Source of the DNA: Megaustenia siamemsis
Taxonomy: Eukaryota; Mollusca; Gastropoda; Stylommatophora; Ariophantidae
Assembly: GCA_032433765.1 (NCBI GenBank)
Contig: JAVIAB010000092.1
Coordinates: 63,612,493 to 63,676,492, forward strand
Length of the DNA stretch: 64,000 nt
Direction of reading: 5' to 3'
Positions 31,340 through 42,174 of this stretch are shown one piece after another. The translations under genes and the position numbers were made by a program. The stretch's first letter is position 1, and each line of letters starts with the position of its first letter. A model generated the notes under the pieces. It was not told the DNA's origin. It worked only from the letters and a program-made list of their open reading frames with translations, and searched no databases.

Positions 31340-33609
31340 TTCTCTTCCCACTATTAGTCTTCTTCCTCTTTCCTTCTTCATCTGCCTTTCAGCGTCGAGG
31401 GGAGATATAATTTGCGGTCTTTTGCTCTTCTGTTCGCCTCTGCTGCTGTTATGTTTCCTAGTGCTTCTAATATTCCATCGACCCATCTTTTTCGTGGTCG
31501 ACCCTTGGATCTGGTGTTCTCACAACGTTTGTTGAAGGCTCGTGCTGTGTTTTGTTCTTTCTGCCTTGTCACGTGGCCAAACCATTTTATCTGTTGTTTT
31601 CTTATATAGGCCTATTCTATGGCGGGAGCTATTCCTAGCTTTGTTCTCAGTTCTTCATTTCTGATCTTGTCTCTCAGACTGTTTCCTGTCATTCGTCTAA
31701 CACATTTCATCTCTGTAGAAGTTATTTTACTTATTGTTCTTGCATCTAGGGTCCAGGTCTGGCATTGGTAGTGCGACGTTGGGATGAAGATTGTATTGTA
31801 CAGTGCTCGTTTTGCCTCCATAATTATTTCCTTGTTGGACACTAATGGTGATAACTGTCCAATGATTTGACAAGCTTTGTTGCATCTTGATTCTATCTCT
31901 GCTGTTTGAGAATTATCATTTGTCATTAGGCTTCCTAGATATTTGAATTACTCTACTTGCTTTAGTTGTCTGCCTTCTATAGTTATGTTGATGTTCTGTT
32001 TATTTTTGGCGACATTCATGACTTCTGTTTTGTTGATGTTGATTTTCATGTTGTATTTTGTGCCTGAGCTGTTGAGTTTGTTTAAGTGTTCTTGTAGGTC
32101 TTCTATTGTTTCATGTATTAGCGCCTGATCGTCAGCAAATAAATGCTCGTTGATCTTCTCTGTCTCTGATGAGTTGGCTAGCTTGCATATATAGTCCATG
32201 TATGTAATAAACAGTAGGGGGGGGGGGCGATAGTACGCATCCCTGTCTTACACCTGATCTAACTTCGAAGTGGTCTGTGTAGCCTGCTGCTGTTCTGACC
32301 CTGCAGCTGCTGTTGATGTAGAGACTTTTAATAGGGTTGGTTAGATGTTGGCTTACTCCGTATGTTGTTAGTATCTCCCACAGCTGTTCTCTGTTTACTC
32401 TGTCGAATGCTTTTTCCTGGTCAATAAAGGCTATGTATAAGTTTTGATTGTGTTCTTTCGTTTTTTCTGCAAGCTATTTTAATGTGAATAGTGCGTCAGT
32501 ACATCCTCTTTTTTTTGGAACCCTATTTGAGAATTGCTTAACTGTAGTTCTATTATTGGTCTCAGCCTTTTTTCTAAGATTTTGGCGTATAGCTTTCCTA
32601 CGTGGCTGAGAAGAAATATACCTCTATATTGATTGCAGTCTCTTTTGCTACCTTTCTTTTTCCATATTGGTATGATGGTTGCCTGTTGCCAGGCTTTTGG
32701 GGATTGTTGGTGCCATGCTGCATTAAATATTCTGTGCAGCCATTGCACTCATGTTTCTCCTGCTGCTGCTATTATTTCTATTGGTATGTTATCTATCCCC
32801 GGTGCTTTATTTCTTGGTGCATATTTGATTACTTCTTCTATTTCCTCTTTCATGATGTTGGGTTCAGTATTTGTGAGTTCTAGCATGGTTTTTGTTGTCT
32901 TATTGGTAGTTGGTATGTTTAACAGGTCTTCAAAATATTCTTTCCATCACTTTTGCATACATTGGTTATTTGATATTGGCTGTCCGTATTTGTCATTTAT
33001 CAGCTCAGTAGGATCATGGTTTTCTTTTCTCGCTCTTGTGGTTTTTACTGCTTTGTAGAAATCTCTTGTGGCTGTCTTGAAGTCCCTGCTCATGTTTTGT
33101 CCGAATTCTGTCCAATTCTTTTGCTTATCTGCTTTGATCAATATTTTAACTCTTTTTCGAACTAAGGCATATCTTTCACAATTTTCTTGGTTCTTATTCT
33201 CCCTCCAATTTTTAAACAGTTTCTTCTTTTCTTTAATTGCTTCTCTGATTGTTTCGTTCCACCACGGGGTGCTCTTTTTCCCTTCTCTTGTTCTTAGCTT
33301 CGTTCCACAAACTGTTTTAGAGATGTTTCTTAAATTGTTTCCACTCTTCTTCTACTGTGCATACAGGAGTTTATGGAGTTTCTTGAATTCCTCTGTTAGT
33401 TTTTCTTCTAGGGTTTTCCTTGTTTCTTGATCTTTTAATTGTTTTATTTTTATTGTCTGTTCTTTTCGCTTCTTTTGTTTGTTTTCGTATATTCTCTTTA
33501 TTTTTGGCTGTTTTAGTGTGATCATAACCATCTTGTGATCCGTGTCATCTGTAATATTAGGGATACTATTATTATTAGTAAGTGCTCTATTTGTGCACTG
33601 TATTGTCAC
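31340..33609 (-). mobile_element. LINE-D copy, 2.2 kb
   Basis: Minus-strand LINE. In element order, the end of an AP-endonuclease domain comes first (TDHKMVMITLKQ near 33530). Reverse transcriptase blocks follow: APGIDNIPIEIIAAAGE, WQQATIIPIWKKKGSKRDCN, YRGIFLLSHVGKLYAKILEK, then LFADDQALIHETIEDLQEHL, where F-A-D-D is the active-site motif. The C-terminal WTLDARTISKIT, KIRNEELRTKLG and KGRPRKRWVDGILEALG end it. Many frameshifts and stops make it dead. The 3' flank (gcctttcagcgtcgagggga) is shared with 21885 and 47540. Confidence 0.9.
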
Positions 33610-34000
33610 TTTACGTTATTTCTACAGGTTGGGAAGGAGTGCGAATGCATGTCATTGTGTGCGTGTTTGGATGCGTTTAGTGTGGGAGTGTAAGGGAGCA
33701 GGGTGAAAGGGAAGTGTGTGTGTGCAAATAAACGTGATTAAATATGAGATAGTAGGGGTGGGAAGTGGTTATTGTATCGGTGAAGTGCAGTATTTGCCTC
33801 TCACTCAGCTATATCCGGTTAGAGCAATAGTTTTTGTATTGATCTCGTCATGGTAGATAAGATCAATCGTCTATCCCTGTCGGGGATATACAAATAAAAA
33901 GCAGTTATTTTATCAAGAAGACAAATATTAATAATGTAATATTATTATAGAGGGAAACTTCCGAGGCGATAGATCAACGAATCATTTCAAGGGAAGAGGT
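33610..34000. other. No recognised feature; GT-rich in part
   Basis: Guanine-rich sequence at 33625-33730 without a stable unit. No coding signal. Confidence 0.4.
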
Positions 34001-34004
34001 ATGT

Positions 34005-34330
34005 TTACAGCACTCTGAAAAAAAATCACAAATAATCAACAAAAAAAAAGATTAATATATGATTCGAAGCAGGATCGAACCCGTGCTCCTCGGCACAGCG
34101 CCTCGCCACGAGAAACCACACGCTAGAGCACATGGACAACTCAGCTATCTAAAAAAATAGCTATCAATGGTGATATCTTTCACACACACACGTGTATTCA
34201 TGACTATAGCATAGGGATACGATCATAACTCGAGAATAAATTGTGTATCTGTATGTTCCTATTAAGTCAATTATCACTCTCATAGGGTAAGGTTGAATAC
34301 TTGCGTTGCAGACAAACAATTATAGGACGA
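34005..34330. repeat. Composite repeat with minus-strand tRNA-like segment
   Basis: 34065-34155 in complement carries an A-box-like tagctgagttgtccatgtgc and a B-box-like gggttcgatcctgc. The right part (34145-34330) matches the window start (1-177). The left part (34005-34060) pairs with 34490-34553. Confidence 0.65.
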
Positions 34331-34387
34331 AACAATGCAAATATTAGTTTCCAGTGGTTTAGACTGGAGACAGATAATAATAAATGA

Positions 34388-34555
34388 ATATTTATTTTTT
34401 TAGTTAGCTGAGTTGGCCGTGTGTTCTAGCTTTTGGTTTCTCGTGGCGAGGCGCATTGCCAAGGAGTACGGGTTCGATTCTGCTTCGGACCATATATTGA
34501 TCCTTTTTTTCTGTTGTTTATTATTTGTGATTTTTTTCAGAGTGCTGTAAACACT
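34388..34555 (+). repeat. tRNA-like SINE-S4 copy
   Basis: tagctgagttggccgtgtgt and cgggttcgattctgc, then a T-rich body ending at cagagtgctgtaaaca. It is the inverted counterpart of 34005-34160, so the two can fold back on each other. A third, partial copy lies at 36635-36715. Confidence 0.7.
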
Positions 34556-35520
34556 CTTTGTGTAGCCAGGAGATGTAGGGATGTAAGGAAATAGATGTAG
34601 TTGGGTATAGGGTAAAGACAATGGGAGAACCATTGTAGAAAATGTGAGATTTGAGAACCGCCGTGGGTTGAGAGAGTGGCACGGACGGTTGATAGTCATG
34701 AGTGAAGATTGGAAGGAATCTCGTGCAATAGGTGAATGATGAGAAACTCTAAATTGAGTTGTCTCAAGATGGGGAGATTGATTTAATTGGCTGAGTGATG
34801 ACGTAGGTGATTTGTGATTGGTTGGAATACGAGATACTTAAACGACAGGGATATAGAAAGAAAAGTTCCAGTTAGGTAGTAGAGAGAAATCCAGTTTAGG
34901 AGGCCGCCACGCCGCTAGGCGCTGGCTCGTCCAGTGGAAATCTATTTCATTTTAAGACAAAGTTCCAGCTTAGGTCAGTTTGTTTGGTAGAGGGAAGTTC
35001 CAGTTTGGAGATAGAGCCAGTGTAGGAGGCGGCCGCGCTGTTAGGTGCCGGCTTGTTCATTGGGAACAGAGCAAAACGCTCTTTCGTAAATACGAGATTA
35101 GGTGGAGATTCCAACATAGATATAGATCAGGTGGCAGTTATAGAAAGGCTAGATAAGTCACCTGTAAGTGTAGGGCGTTAGGGAGCCAAAACGTTGTTAG
35201 GTGCCGGCTTGTTCATTGGGAACAGAGCAAAACGCTCTTTCGTAAATACGAGATTAGGTGGAGATTCCAACATATAGATCAGGTGGCAGTTATAGAAAGG
35301 CTAGATAAGTCACCTGTAAGTGTAGGGCGTTAGGGAGCCAAAACGTTGTTAGGCCTACTGGAAAGACCGGAGCGGGTAGTCAGACCGCCCAGCACATGTA
35401 AATAGGTTGTTATACTCAGCACCTTATAAATAAACCCAGTGAAGTCTTGTGTTTATTCATGACTTGTGTGACTTTAATAGTGTACGGCTGTGTAACAGAT
35501 TGTTTGAGTGGGCCGATTGG
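34556..35520 (+). repeat. Possible LTR-like segment with tandem duplication
   Basis: A block of about 155 bp (starting ttaggtgccggcttgttcat) at 35041-35196 is repeated at 35197-35348. Downstream, an AATAAA (ataaataaacccagtgaag) near 35427 and an end resembling tgtaaca could be the R-U5 part of a solo LTR. No primer-binding site, polypurine tract or gag/pol was recognised, so the LTR reading is tentative. Confidence 0.35.
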
Positions 35521-35524
35521 GCTG

Positions 35525-36335
35525 ATAAACACAACGCCAAGTAAGAAACACCACCACCACCAATGCCCGATAAACACAACGTGAAGTAAGAAACACCACC
35601 ATCAATGCCCGATAAACACAACGCCAAGTAAGAAACACCACCACCAATGCCCGATAAACACAACGCCAAGTAAGAAATACCACCACCACCAATGCCCGAT
35701 AAACACAACGCCAAGTAAGAAACACCACCACCAATGCCCGATAAACACAACGTGAAGTAAGAAATACCACCACCACCAATGCCCGATAAACACAACGCCA
35801 AGTAAGAAATACCACCACCACCAATGCCCGATAAACACAACGTGAAGTAAGAAATACCACCACCACCAAAGCCCGATAAACACAACGCCAAGTAAGAAAT
35901 ACCACCACCAATGCCCGATAAACACAACGCCAAGTAAGAAATACCACCACCAATGCCCGATAAACACAACGCCAAGTAAGAAATACCACCACCACCAATG
36001 CCCGATCAACACAACGCCAAGTAAGAAATACCACCACCACCAATGCCCGATCAACACAACGCCAAGTAAGAAATACCACCACCACCAATGCCCGATAAAC
36101 ACAACGCCAAGTAAGAAATACCACCACCACCAATGCCCGATAAACACAACGCCAAGTAAGAAATACCACCACCACCAATGCCCGATCAACACAACGCCAA
36201 GTAAGAAATACCACCACCACCACCACCAATGCCCGATAAACACAACGCCAAGTAAGAAATACCACCACCACCAATGCCCGATAAACACAACGCCAAGTAA
36301 GAAATACCACCACCACCACCAATGCCCGATCAGCA
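35525..36335. repeat. Minisatellite, about 45 bp unit, about 18 copies
   Basis: Units of aatgcccgataaacacaacg plus ccaagtaagaaatac and a variable run of ACC triplets (two to seven). Length variation is always by three bases, so very long frames persist on the minus strand (up to 292 residues, Trp/Val or Leu/Gly rich). They are repeat translations, not proteins I can support. Confidence 0.95.
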
Positions 36336-37715
36336 CATCGCGAAGTACGCATTATGAGGCGATAAACACGTTCAGGGTCTACGACCAGGTGAGGACCTAA
36401 GTGTCGGGAAGCTCTGAACTTAATTACAGTGGAAGAAGCGAAGAAAGGCCAGACGGGTGTCCAGCTGAGTCGGGGTGACTCACTTGTGTGTACAGGAAGA
36501 GAGCGCTGATGGAACAGGACTCCAATGGTCCTGTTCCCAGTGTTCCATTATAAAGAAGCACGAGATAGCGACTACTGGCACATTATGTAAACACAACGGC
36601 TCGCAACACATCAACGTTTAAAACATCAATCTCTTGTCATTTGTTTTTTTTTTCTGTTATTTGTGATTTTTTTTCCAGTGAAGTAAACATACCGCTACAT
36701 CTGAAATGATTCGCTGTTTTATCATGAAACATTGGACCCTTAAAAATAATAAAATATCGCTGTAGGCTGCAACCTGGGCAACATTGCAAAAATTTAAGTA
36801 AATCGTCTCAATAGAAATGATACTTTAAAGATTAAGAGGGAGAAGAGGAGAGGGTGCGGCGGGGGAGTTCAAAGGTCAAACAATAGCAATAAATATATGA
36901 ATATTTATTATGACGTCTCGTTGTCTCTGTAACAGTTGGTACAATGTGAGAGGCCCCTGTTGATTCCATCTCTCATCTCGCTATCGTCGAGCTACCCAAC
37001 TTTTCCCACCGCTCAACGCCTTACACTTTGCCAAGCTGTGACCAGACACATTCCGTTTATCAGGGATAGTAACCATTCTCAATTGCATTAGTATATATTT
37101 GGTCATTAAAATTAATACGTACACAACCAGCAGCAACTATACTTAAACTATATATTTCTTGAGTTTGCCAATTTAATAGTAAACTAGCAGTATATTATAC
37201 TCTTTGAACTCAATAGTTTTTCAGAGGGTTTTGAAGCCACTAAAATACCAATGATGATGACAAGACAGACAAATTAGCAACATAATGTGAGGACAACAAA
37301 GAACACGCACACTAACGATCATACAAATAGTCAAATTGCTGCTGAAAATAGAAAACAACGAAAGTCGACTAAACTTATTGGTCATAAGAAACACGATGAG
37401 ACAGCTTTATAAATACAGAACAGAACTAATCTGAAATACATTAACTTCTTAAAAATGAAAGATCAGAGCGTCATTAGTGAGCATGGATCCAGCATTTACA
37501 GCTTAACATCCACATGACCTTGAGCACAATACAACCTAAGCACACCCCAAAATGTCATCTGTGTACACGTCCTTAGAAAGAAACTGACGATCGTCATGTT
37601 TGTTAATACCCGACGCTATAACTATGCAACAAAGCAACCAACACATATTTGCAGATGTCACTTTATGAAACTGAGTCGAAGGTTAGCTGCCAACAAGCTT
37701 CTGGATGAATAACCA
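36336..37715. other. No recognised gene; partial repeat at 36635-36715
   Basis: Apart from a fragment of the SINE-S4 body, I see no motif or open frame of interest. Confidence 0.4.
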
Positions 37716-37717
37716 AC

Positions 37718-37795
37718 CAGCCAGCCAGCCTACCAACCAACCAACCAACCAACCAACCAACCAAACCAACCAACCAACCAACCAGTCAATCAATT
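37718..37795. repeat. (CCAA)n microsatellite
   Basis: About 18 imperfect tetranucleotide units. Confidence 0.95.
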
Positions 37796-37904
37796 GGTAG
37801 TACAAGAAGGTCGCAAGTGTATGCACCGAATTTGGATTAACTATCAGGCTTTCCAAACAGAAATAATGTGACATGATGTTAGCAGGGCTCCGTTTGTTAT
37901 CATA

Positions 37905-39030
37905 ATGACAATACTCTCGAAACGGTTAACAATATTACATATATTGGTTCGAACATCAACATTAAGTCTTCCATGGATGCCGAAATCAATAAACGCATTA
38001 GACTGATACAGCATTAGTCGCAATGTTTATATACGCATTAGACTGATACAGCATTTGTCGCAATGTTTATATACGCATTAGACTGATACAGCATTTGTCG
38101 CAATGTTTATATACGCATTAGACTGATACAGCATTTGTCGCAATGTTTATATACGCATTAGACTGATACAGCATTAGTCGCAATGTTTATATACGCATTA
38201 GACTGATACAGCATTAGTCGCAATGTTTATATACGCATTAGACTGATACAGCATTAGTCGCAATGTTTATATACGCATTAGACTGATACAGCATTAGTCG
38301 CAATGTTTATATACACATTAGACTGATACAGCATTAGTCGCAATGTTTATATACGCATTAGACTGATACAGCATTAGTCGCAATGTTTATACAGACTTAC
38401 GAAAATAGTGCAGAAAAATAAAGCACTTAATATAAAAAATAACGCCCAGCGCTCACAGTTCTCTGCTATACAGTAGAAAGGAGTGGACGTGTACGCTCAT
38501 CAACAGCAAATTAGCGCATTTCAACAGTGCTGCCTAAGAAAATTTATAAGCGTCAGATGGCAAGATCGTGTATCCAACCTTGATGTCCCTAACACAGCAA
38601 AAAAAAAAAACACACCCATTTACGCCTTATCTAGTTGACATCAAGATGACTGAGACACGTGATCTGTGTAGTGGATGAAGCATTCTAAAAGATACTGTGT
38701 ACAGCCAGCTGGCTACCAGCGCGCGACCCATCGACCAACCAATATTCCTCGCTTGCGTAAACTATCGATCGATCAGCATTCAGCTTAAAGATGCGTGCTT
38801 GTGCGATATGAAGCAGCTCAGTATCGACAGTGGATTCCTGGAAACAGGTGCCACAGGTAGACAGGACTGGCGCACATTGACTAATAAGTGCATGTGGAAT
38901 CGGAGACTAAAAGGCGATAGAACACTTGGCAAGAAAGACGCAAGGATGAAGAAGCAGCAAACAGCACCAATACCAGCCTCAACATCCAACCACACCTGTC
39001 TGCCTTTCCAGAATAAGACTATTTAGTCAA
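37905..39030 (+). mobile_element. LINE-E2 fragment containing an expanded minisatellite
   Basis: Before the array the frame reads NNITYIGSNINIKSSMDAEI NKRIRL. After it come SAFQQCCLRKFISVRWQDRV, SNLDVPN and, in another frame, LATSARPIDQP, LCDMKQLSIDSGFLETGATG and NKCMWNRRLKG. These are LINE C-terminal motifs in the correct order. The array at 37990-38391 interrupts them. Confidence 0.8.
37990..38391. repeat. Minisatellite, 40 bp unit, 10 copies, inside a LINE
   Basis: Units of atacgcattagactgataca followed by gcattagtcgcaatgtttat, with only a/t variation (gcattagtcg versus gcatttgtcg) and one g/a. The first copy is contiguous with LINE-coding sequence, so the unit derives from the LINE itself. 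Confidence 0.95.
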
Positions 39031-39930
39031 AGCATTTGTTGTGTTCGTTCTAGAGCGCCTTGCAATGTCACATCGATTTATCTCACGAGATAGAAAGCCT
39101 ATTACGAGTTATTTATTGCAACCAATCGACAAAAAGCACAACTATAGCTATCAGCAGGTCGGCTCCAGTGAAAATCAATCTACCGAAAACGTGAATACAC
39201 AGCTCATCAACCACAACGCGACTGATTAATTGCTGTTCTAACGAGAACTGTTCGCTGTGCAGCAAACAATTACTCGGCATTGTGTGGTATAGGCAGGGAT
39301 TACAGTCACCATCAGGAATTACTAGGTCCAGCACAGTTGGGACGATTCTTTCAGAGATTGCTGATGGTATGATAGATCTAGTCCTATCACAATCACAAGA
39401 TAAAATGGTTTTCCCATGTTCAAGTTGAGTACGTAAAAGAATCATTGGAAGTTAACGATCTGAAAAAAAATTATCGTCAGTCGTTGCTCATGCAAATTAC
39501 TAACAAAGATAATAAATGAACTACCATTTCAACCATCTTTGTTATAATTAATCAGTTTTATTGTGTTCATTACCTTGATAGCCGGTGATCGAAGTTTGTG
39601 CACTGTGTTGAGATATTTCCTTATATTATTGGGAAAGAGATTGGAGAGTATCGGCCATTATCCAAAGTTGAGATGAGGTTCCCAGCTGGACGAGAACAAA
39701 TCTATTTGTATTCAAAATGTTTTACGTGTCCTCTTGTTATTGCTTCTCTTTCAGTAATTCTCATGTTATTTTTTAAATTTTATTTACATACTATCTCAGA
39801 ATTTAATTTCTAAAGTGTCGAGTCCTCTTCCAGGAGGATGGATATCAGGGAAACCCTTGAATAATGTTTCCACCGTGATGGGAGGTTTAAGTGTCAGAAC
39901 ATTCATTGATGTAAATTCACACGTAGTGAG
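39031..39930. other. No recognised feature
   Basis: A 110-residue minus-strand frame (39113-39445) has balanced composition, but I recognise no motif in it and see no splice context. Confidence 0.35.
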
Positions 39931-39995
39931 CGTTGCCTACAGGTTAGAGCGTTCACTTTGTTATTATGTGAACGATGGTTCAATCCCATTCTGAC
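39930..39995 (+). repeat. tRNA-like sequence
   Basis: A-box-like acaggttagagcgttc and B-box-like atggttcaatcccat are about 32 bp apart. The stems are poor, so it is more likely a SINE head than a tRNA gene. Confidence 0.35.
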
Positions 39996-40261
39996 ATTCT
40001 CCATCTAAAACAAAAAGAGACACTGAGTTTATTTAGGCAATAACCATAAATTGTTTAGCCGAAGTGGTCCGGAACGCTTGTTGATAAACCTTCAGGAGTT
40101 TGATGGTCACGAGATGCATATTTTAAAATTAATTGAAAACTATAATAAATTTCAGTTACTATCATCATTCAAGATAATATAAATGTAAATATGTCTGAGC
40201 TTCACGGACTTAGTAGATTACGATTTTCTCGTTTTATTGAATTCTTCTTCTTATTCTTCTA

Positions 40262-40580
40262 CCTTTTTTAGCTCCCAGTGGAGCATATATCTGCAACAAA
40301 CACTTTCCAAGTCGTTCTGTTTTTTGCCATTCTTTTAAGATCATTCCATGTCTTCCCCATCATCTTCATCTCTGCTTCTATCTGTCTTCTCCAAGAATTC
40401 CTTGGTGTTCCTCTTTGTCTTTTCCCCTGGGGATTCCAAAAAAGGGCCTGTTGTGTAATACTCTCAGTTGGCTTCGTAGTGTGTGTCCTCTCCAGCGCCA
40501 TCGTCTTCACTTTCTCTGGCTTGCGTCAAACGTCTCTTAGACAGAGAGCCCTTATCTTTCCTGGATGGCGGATTTACTTT
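40262..40580 (-). mobile_element. LINE-H fragment, C-terminus
   Basis: The 80-residue minus-strand frame reads RTHTTKPTESITQQALFWNP, QGKRQRGTPRNSWRRQIEAE, then KTWNDLKRMAKNRTTWKVFV and a stop, a LINE C-terminus of yet another family. Confidence 0.75.
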
Positions 40581-40609
40581 TTCTCTCTTTGACTTGTTCA
40601 TGTTTGTGA

Positions 40610-40750
40610 AGTTTTTTCGGCTTATTTTTTACAATATGGGATAGCCAGTCCCATGCCCAGCCCTCCTTTATCGCCTCTTACGAACATGCCTGGTAGGGTA
40701 CAGCGCCGCTATTATTTACTCCCCTTTCGGGGCCCCGGCAGCGCACGTGC
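40610..40750 (-). repeat. Dispersed repeat R1 copy
   Basis: Complement contains 'gccggggccccgaaagggga', 'accaggcatgttcgtaagag' and 'gcgataaaggag', matching the plus-strand copy at 13240-13350. Confidence 0.55.
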
Positions 40751-40829
40751 GTTTTATTTGATTGTATGATAAGAATTCAGATAATCGTTAAACACAAGTA
40801 ATAATAAACACTAGCAACAAGTAACCAAT

Positions 40830-41281
40830 CACCATCAAGGGCGTTTTTCTCGAGAATGCATGGAAAAAGACCAAGAGGAAGACCTAGAAGAAGATGGATA
40901 GATGCAGTGACAGAGACATGTAACAACAAAGGAAAATCACTAATTCAGACAGTTCGAGCAGCTCAAGAACGACAAATGATATAAACCACGACACCTTTTC
41001 GGTATCAGTGAAAAGAGAAAAGAAGAAGATGGATAGATGCAGTGACAGAGACATGTAACAACAAAGGAAAATCGCTAATTCAGACAGTTCGAGCAGCTCA
41101 AGAACGACAAATGATATAAACCACGACACCTTTTCGGTATCAGTGAAAAGAGAAAAGAAGAAGATGGATAGATGCAGTGACAGAGACATGTAACAACAAA
41201 GGAATATCACTAATTCAGACAGTTCGAGCAGCTCAAGAACGACAAATGATATAAACCACGACACATTTTCGGTATCAGTGA
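40830..41281 (+). mobile_element. LINE-F tail, tandemly triplicated
   Basis: The same LINE-F 3' segment as 60695-60986 (FSRMHGKRPRGRPRRRWIDA VTETCNNKGKS...). Its last 135 bp occur three times in a row, starting at 40891, 41026 and 41161. Junctions fall in agaagaag purine runs. Confidence 0.8.
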
Positions 41282-41950
41282 GAAAGAGACAAGAACAGGT
41301 AATAGAGAGTAAAGGCACACTTTCCGCCTTCAAACGCTGTGGCTTGCTATGTTCTTGTTTAATAAATGCATCAGAACACACCTTGAATAAGTGCAGATAT
41401 AATATACCGACTTTACTATTTGTTCATATCTCCATCATGATTTATGTCCCAGCCTGTACTCCCCTGCCCTATCATGTTATTAGACTGCGGGTGTTTTACA
41501 TTTCTTTTGGGACATACGGGCCTGTAGTTTGCTTAGTTGGCAACATTGAGGATGGGGGTTGCGTGGAATATTGGGTACACTGTTTGTGTAGGCAAAGAGG
41601 TACATTTGTGGGTTATCTCAGGTTTCGTTTAATGGGGAACGCTTTTTGGACGGCTAAAGTTTGCCACTAGAGCAGAATTCTTGTTAGTGGAGTAGTGTGT
41701 TAGTTTTTTTTAAAAATATAGTTTTGTTTGTTACGATCTGTTGGTAGTTACGGGTAGATTTATTTCATTGTTACACTTAAGGTTTCAATAAAGTGGCCAT
41801 GTTCATGCAATGTACTATAAATAATTCATATATATATATGTGTGTGTGTGTATTCAACCCGCCAACCACAAACAGATAAATTATAATAGTTACATTGTTC
41901 TGATAGCATGTGTTTTTTTTTCAAAACATTTCGTGGCTAACAGAAGCGTA
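41282..41950. other. No recognised feature
   Basis: Open frame 41278-41670 (plus) leads out of the LINE-F tail and has no motif. A short AT run lies at 41828-41840. Confidence 0.4.
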
Positions 41951-41952
41951 AA

Positions 41953-41972
41953 ACACACACGCACGCACGCAT

Positions 41973-42009
<37 letters not shown>

Positions 42010-42024
42010 GAGAGAGAGAGAGAG
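41953..42024. repeat. (CA)n and (GA)n microsatellite
   Basis: About 24 CA-type units followed by about 9 GA units. Confidence 0.95.
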
Positions 42025-42174
42025 ATAGAAACCATAAATTAACGACATTTCGTTTTCAATATAATGTTATATCTGTAATAACATCATTCATAAAACGGTA
42101 AATAGGAAATTATCGAATCTTAACTTTAGCTAACAACAATCATCAGGAATAATGACAATTTTGCTTCTTCCCTC

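Noticed and set aside
35457..36352. Long minus-strand frames (172-292 residues) rich in Trp, Val or Gly
   Set aside because: They are translations of the 45 bp minisatellite. Three overlapping frames are equally open and unit changes are all triplets, so openness is not evidence of coding.
39113..39445. 110-residue minus-strand frame of balanced composition
   Set aside because: No recognisable domain, splice context or neighbours; kept only as a note in the unannotated stretch.
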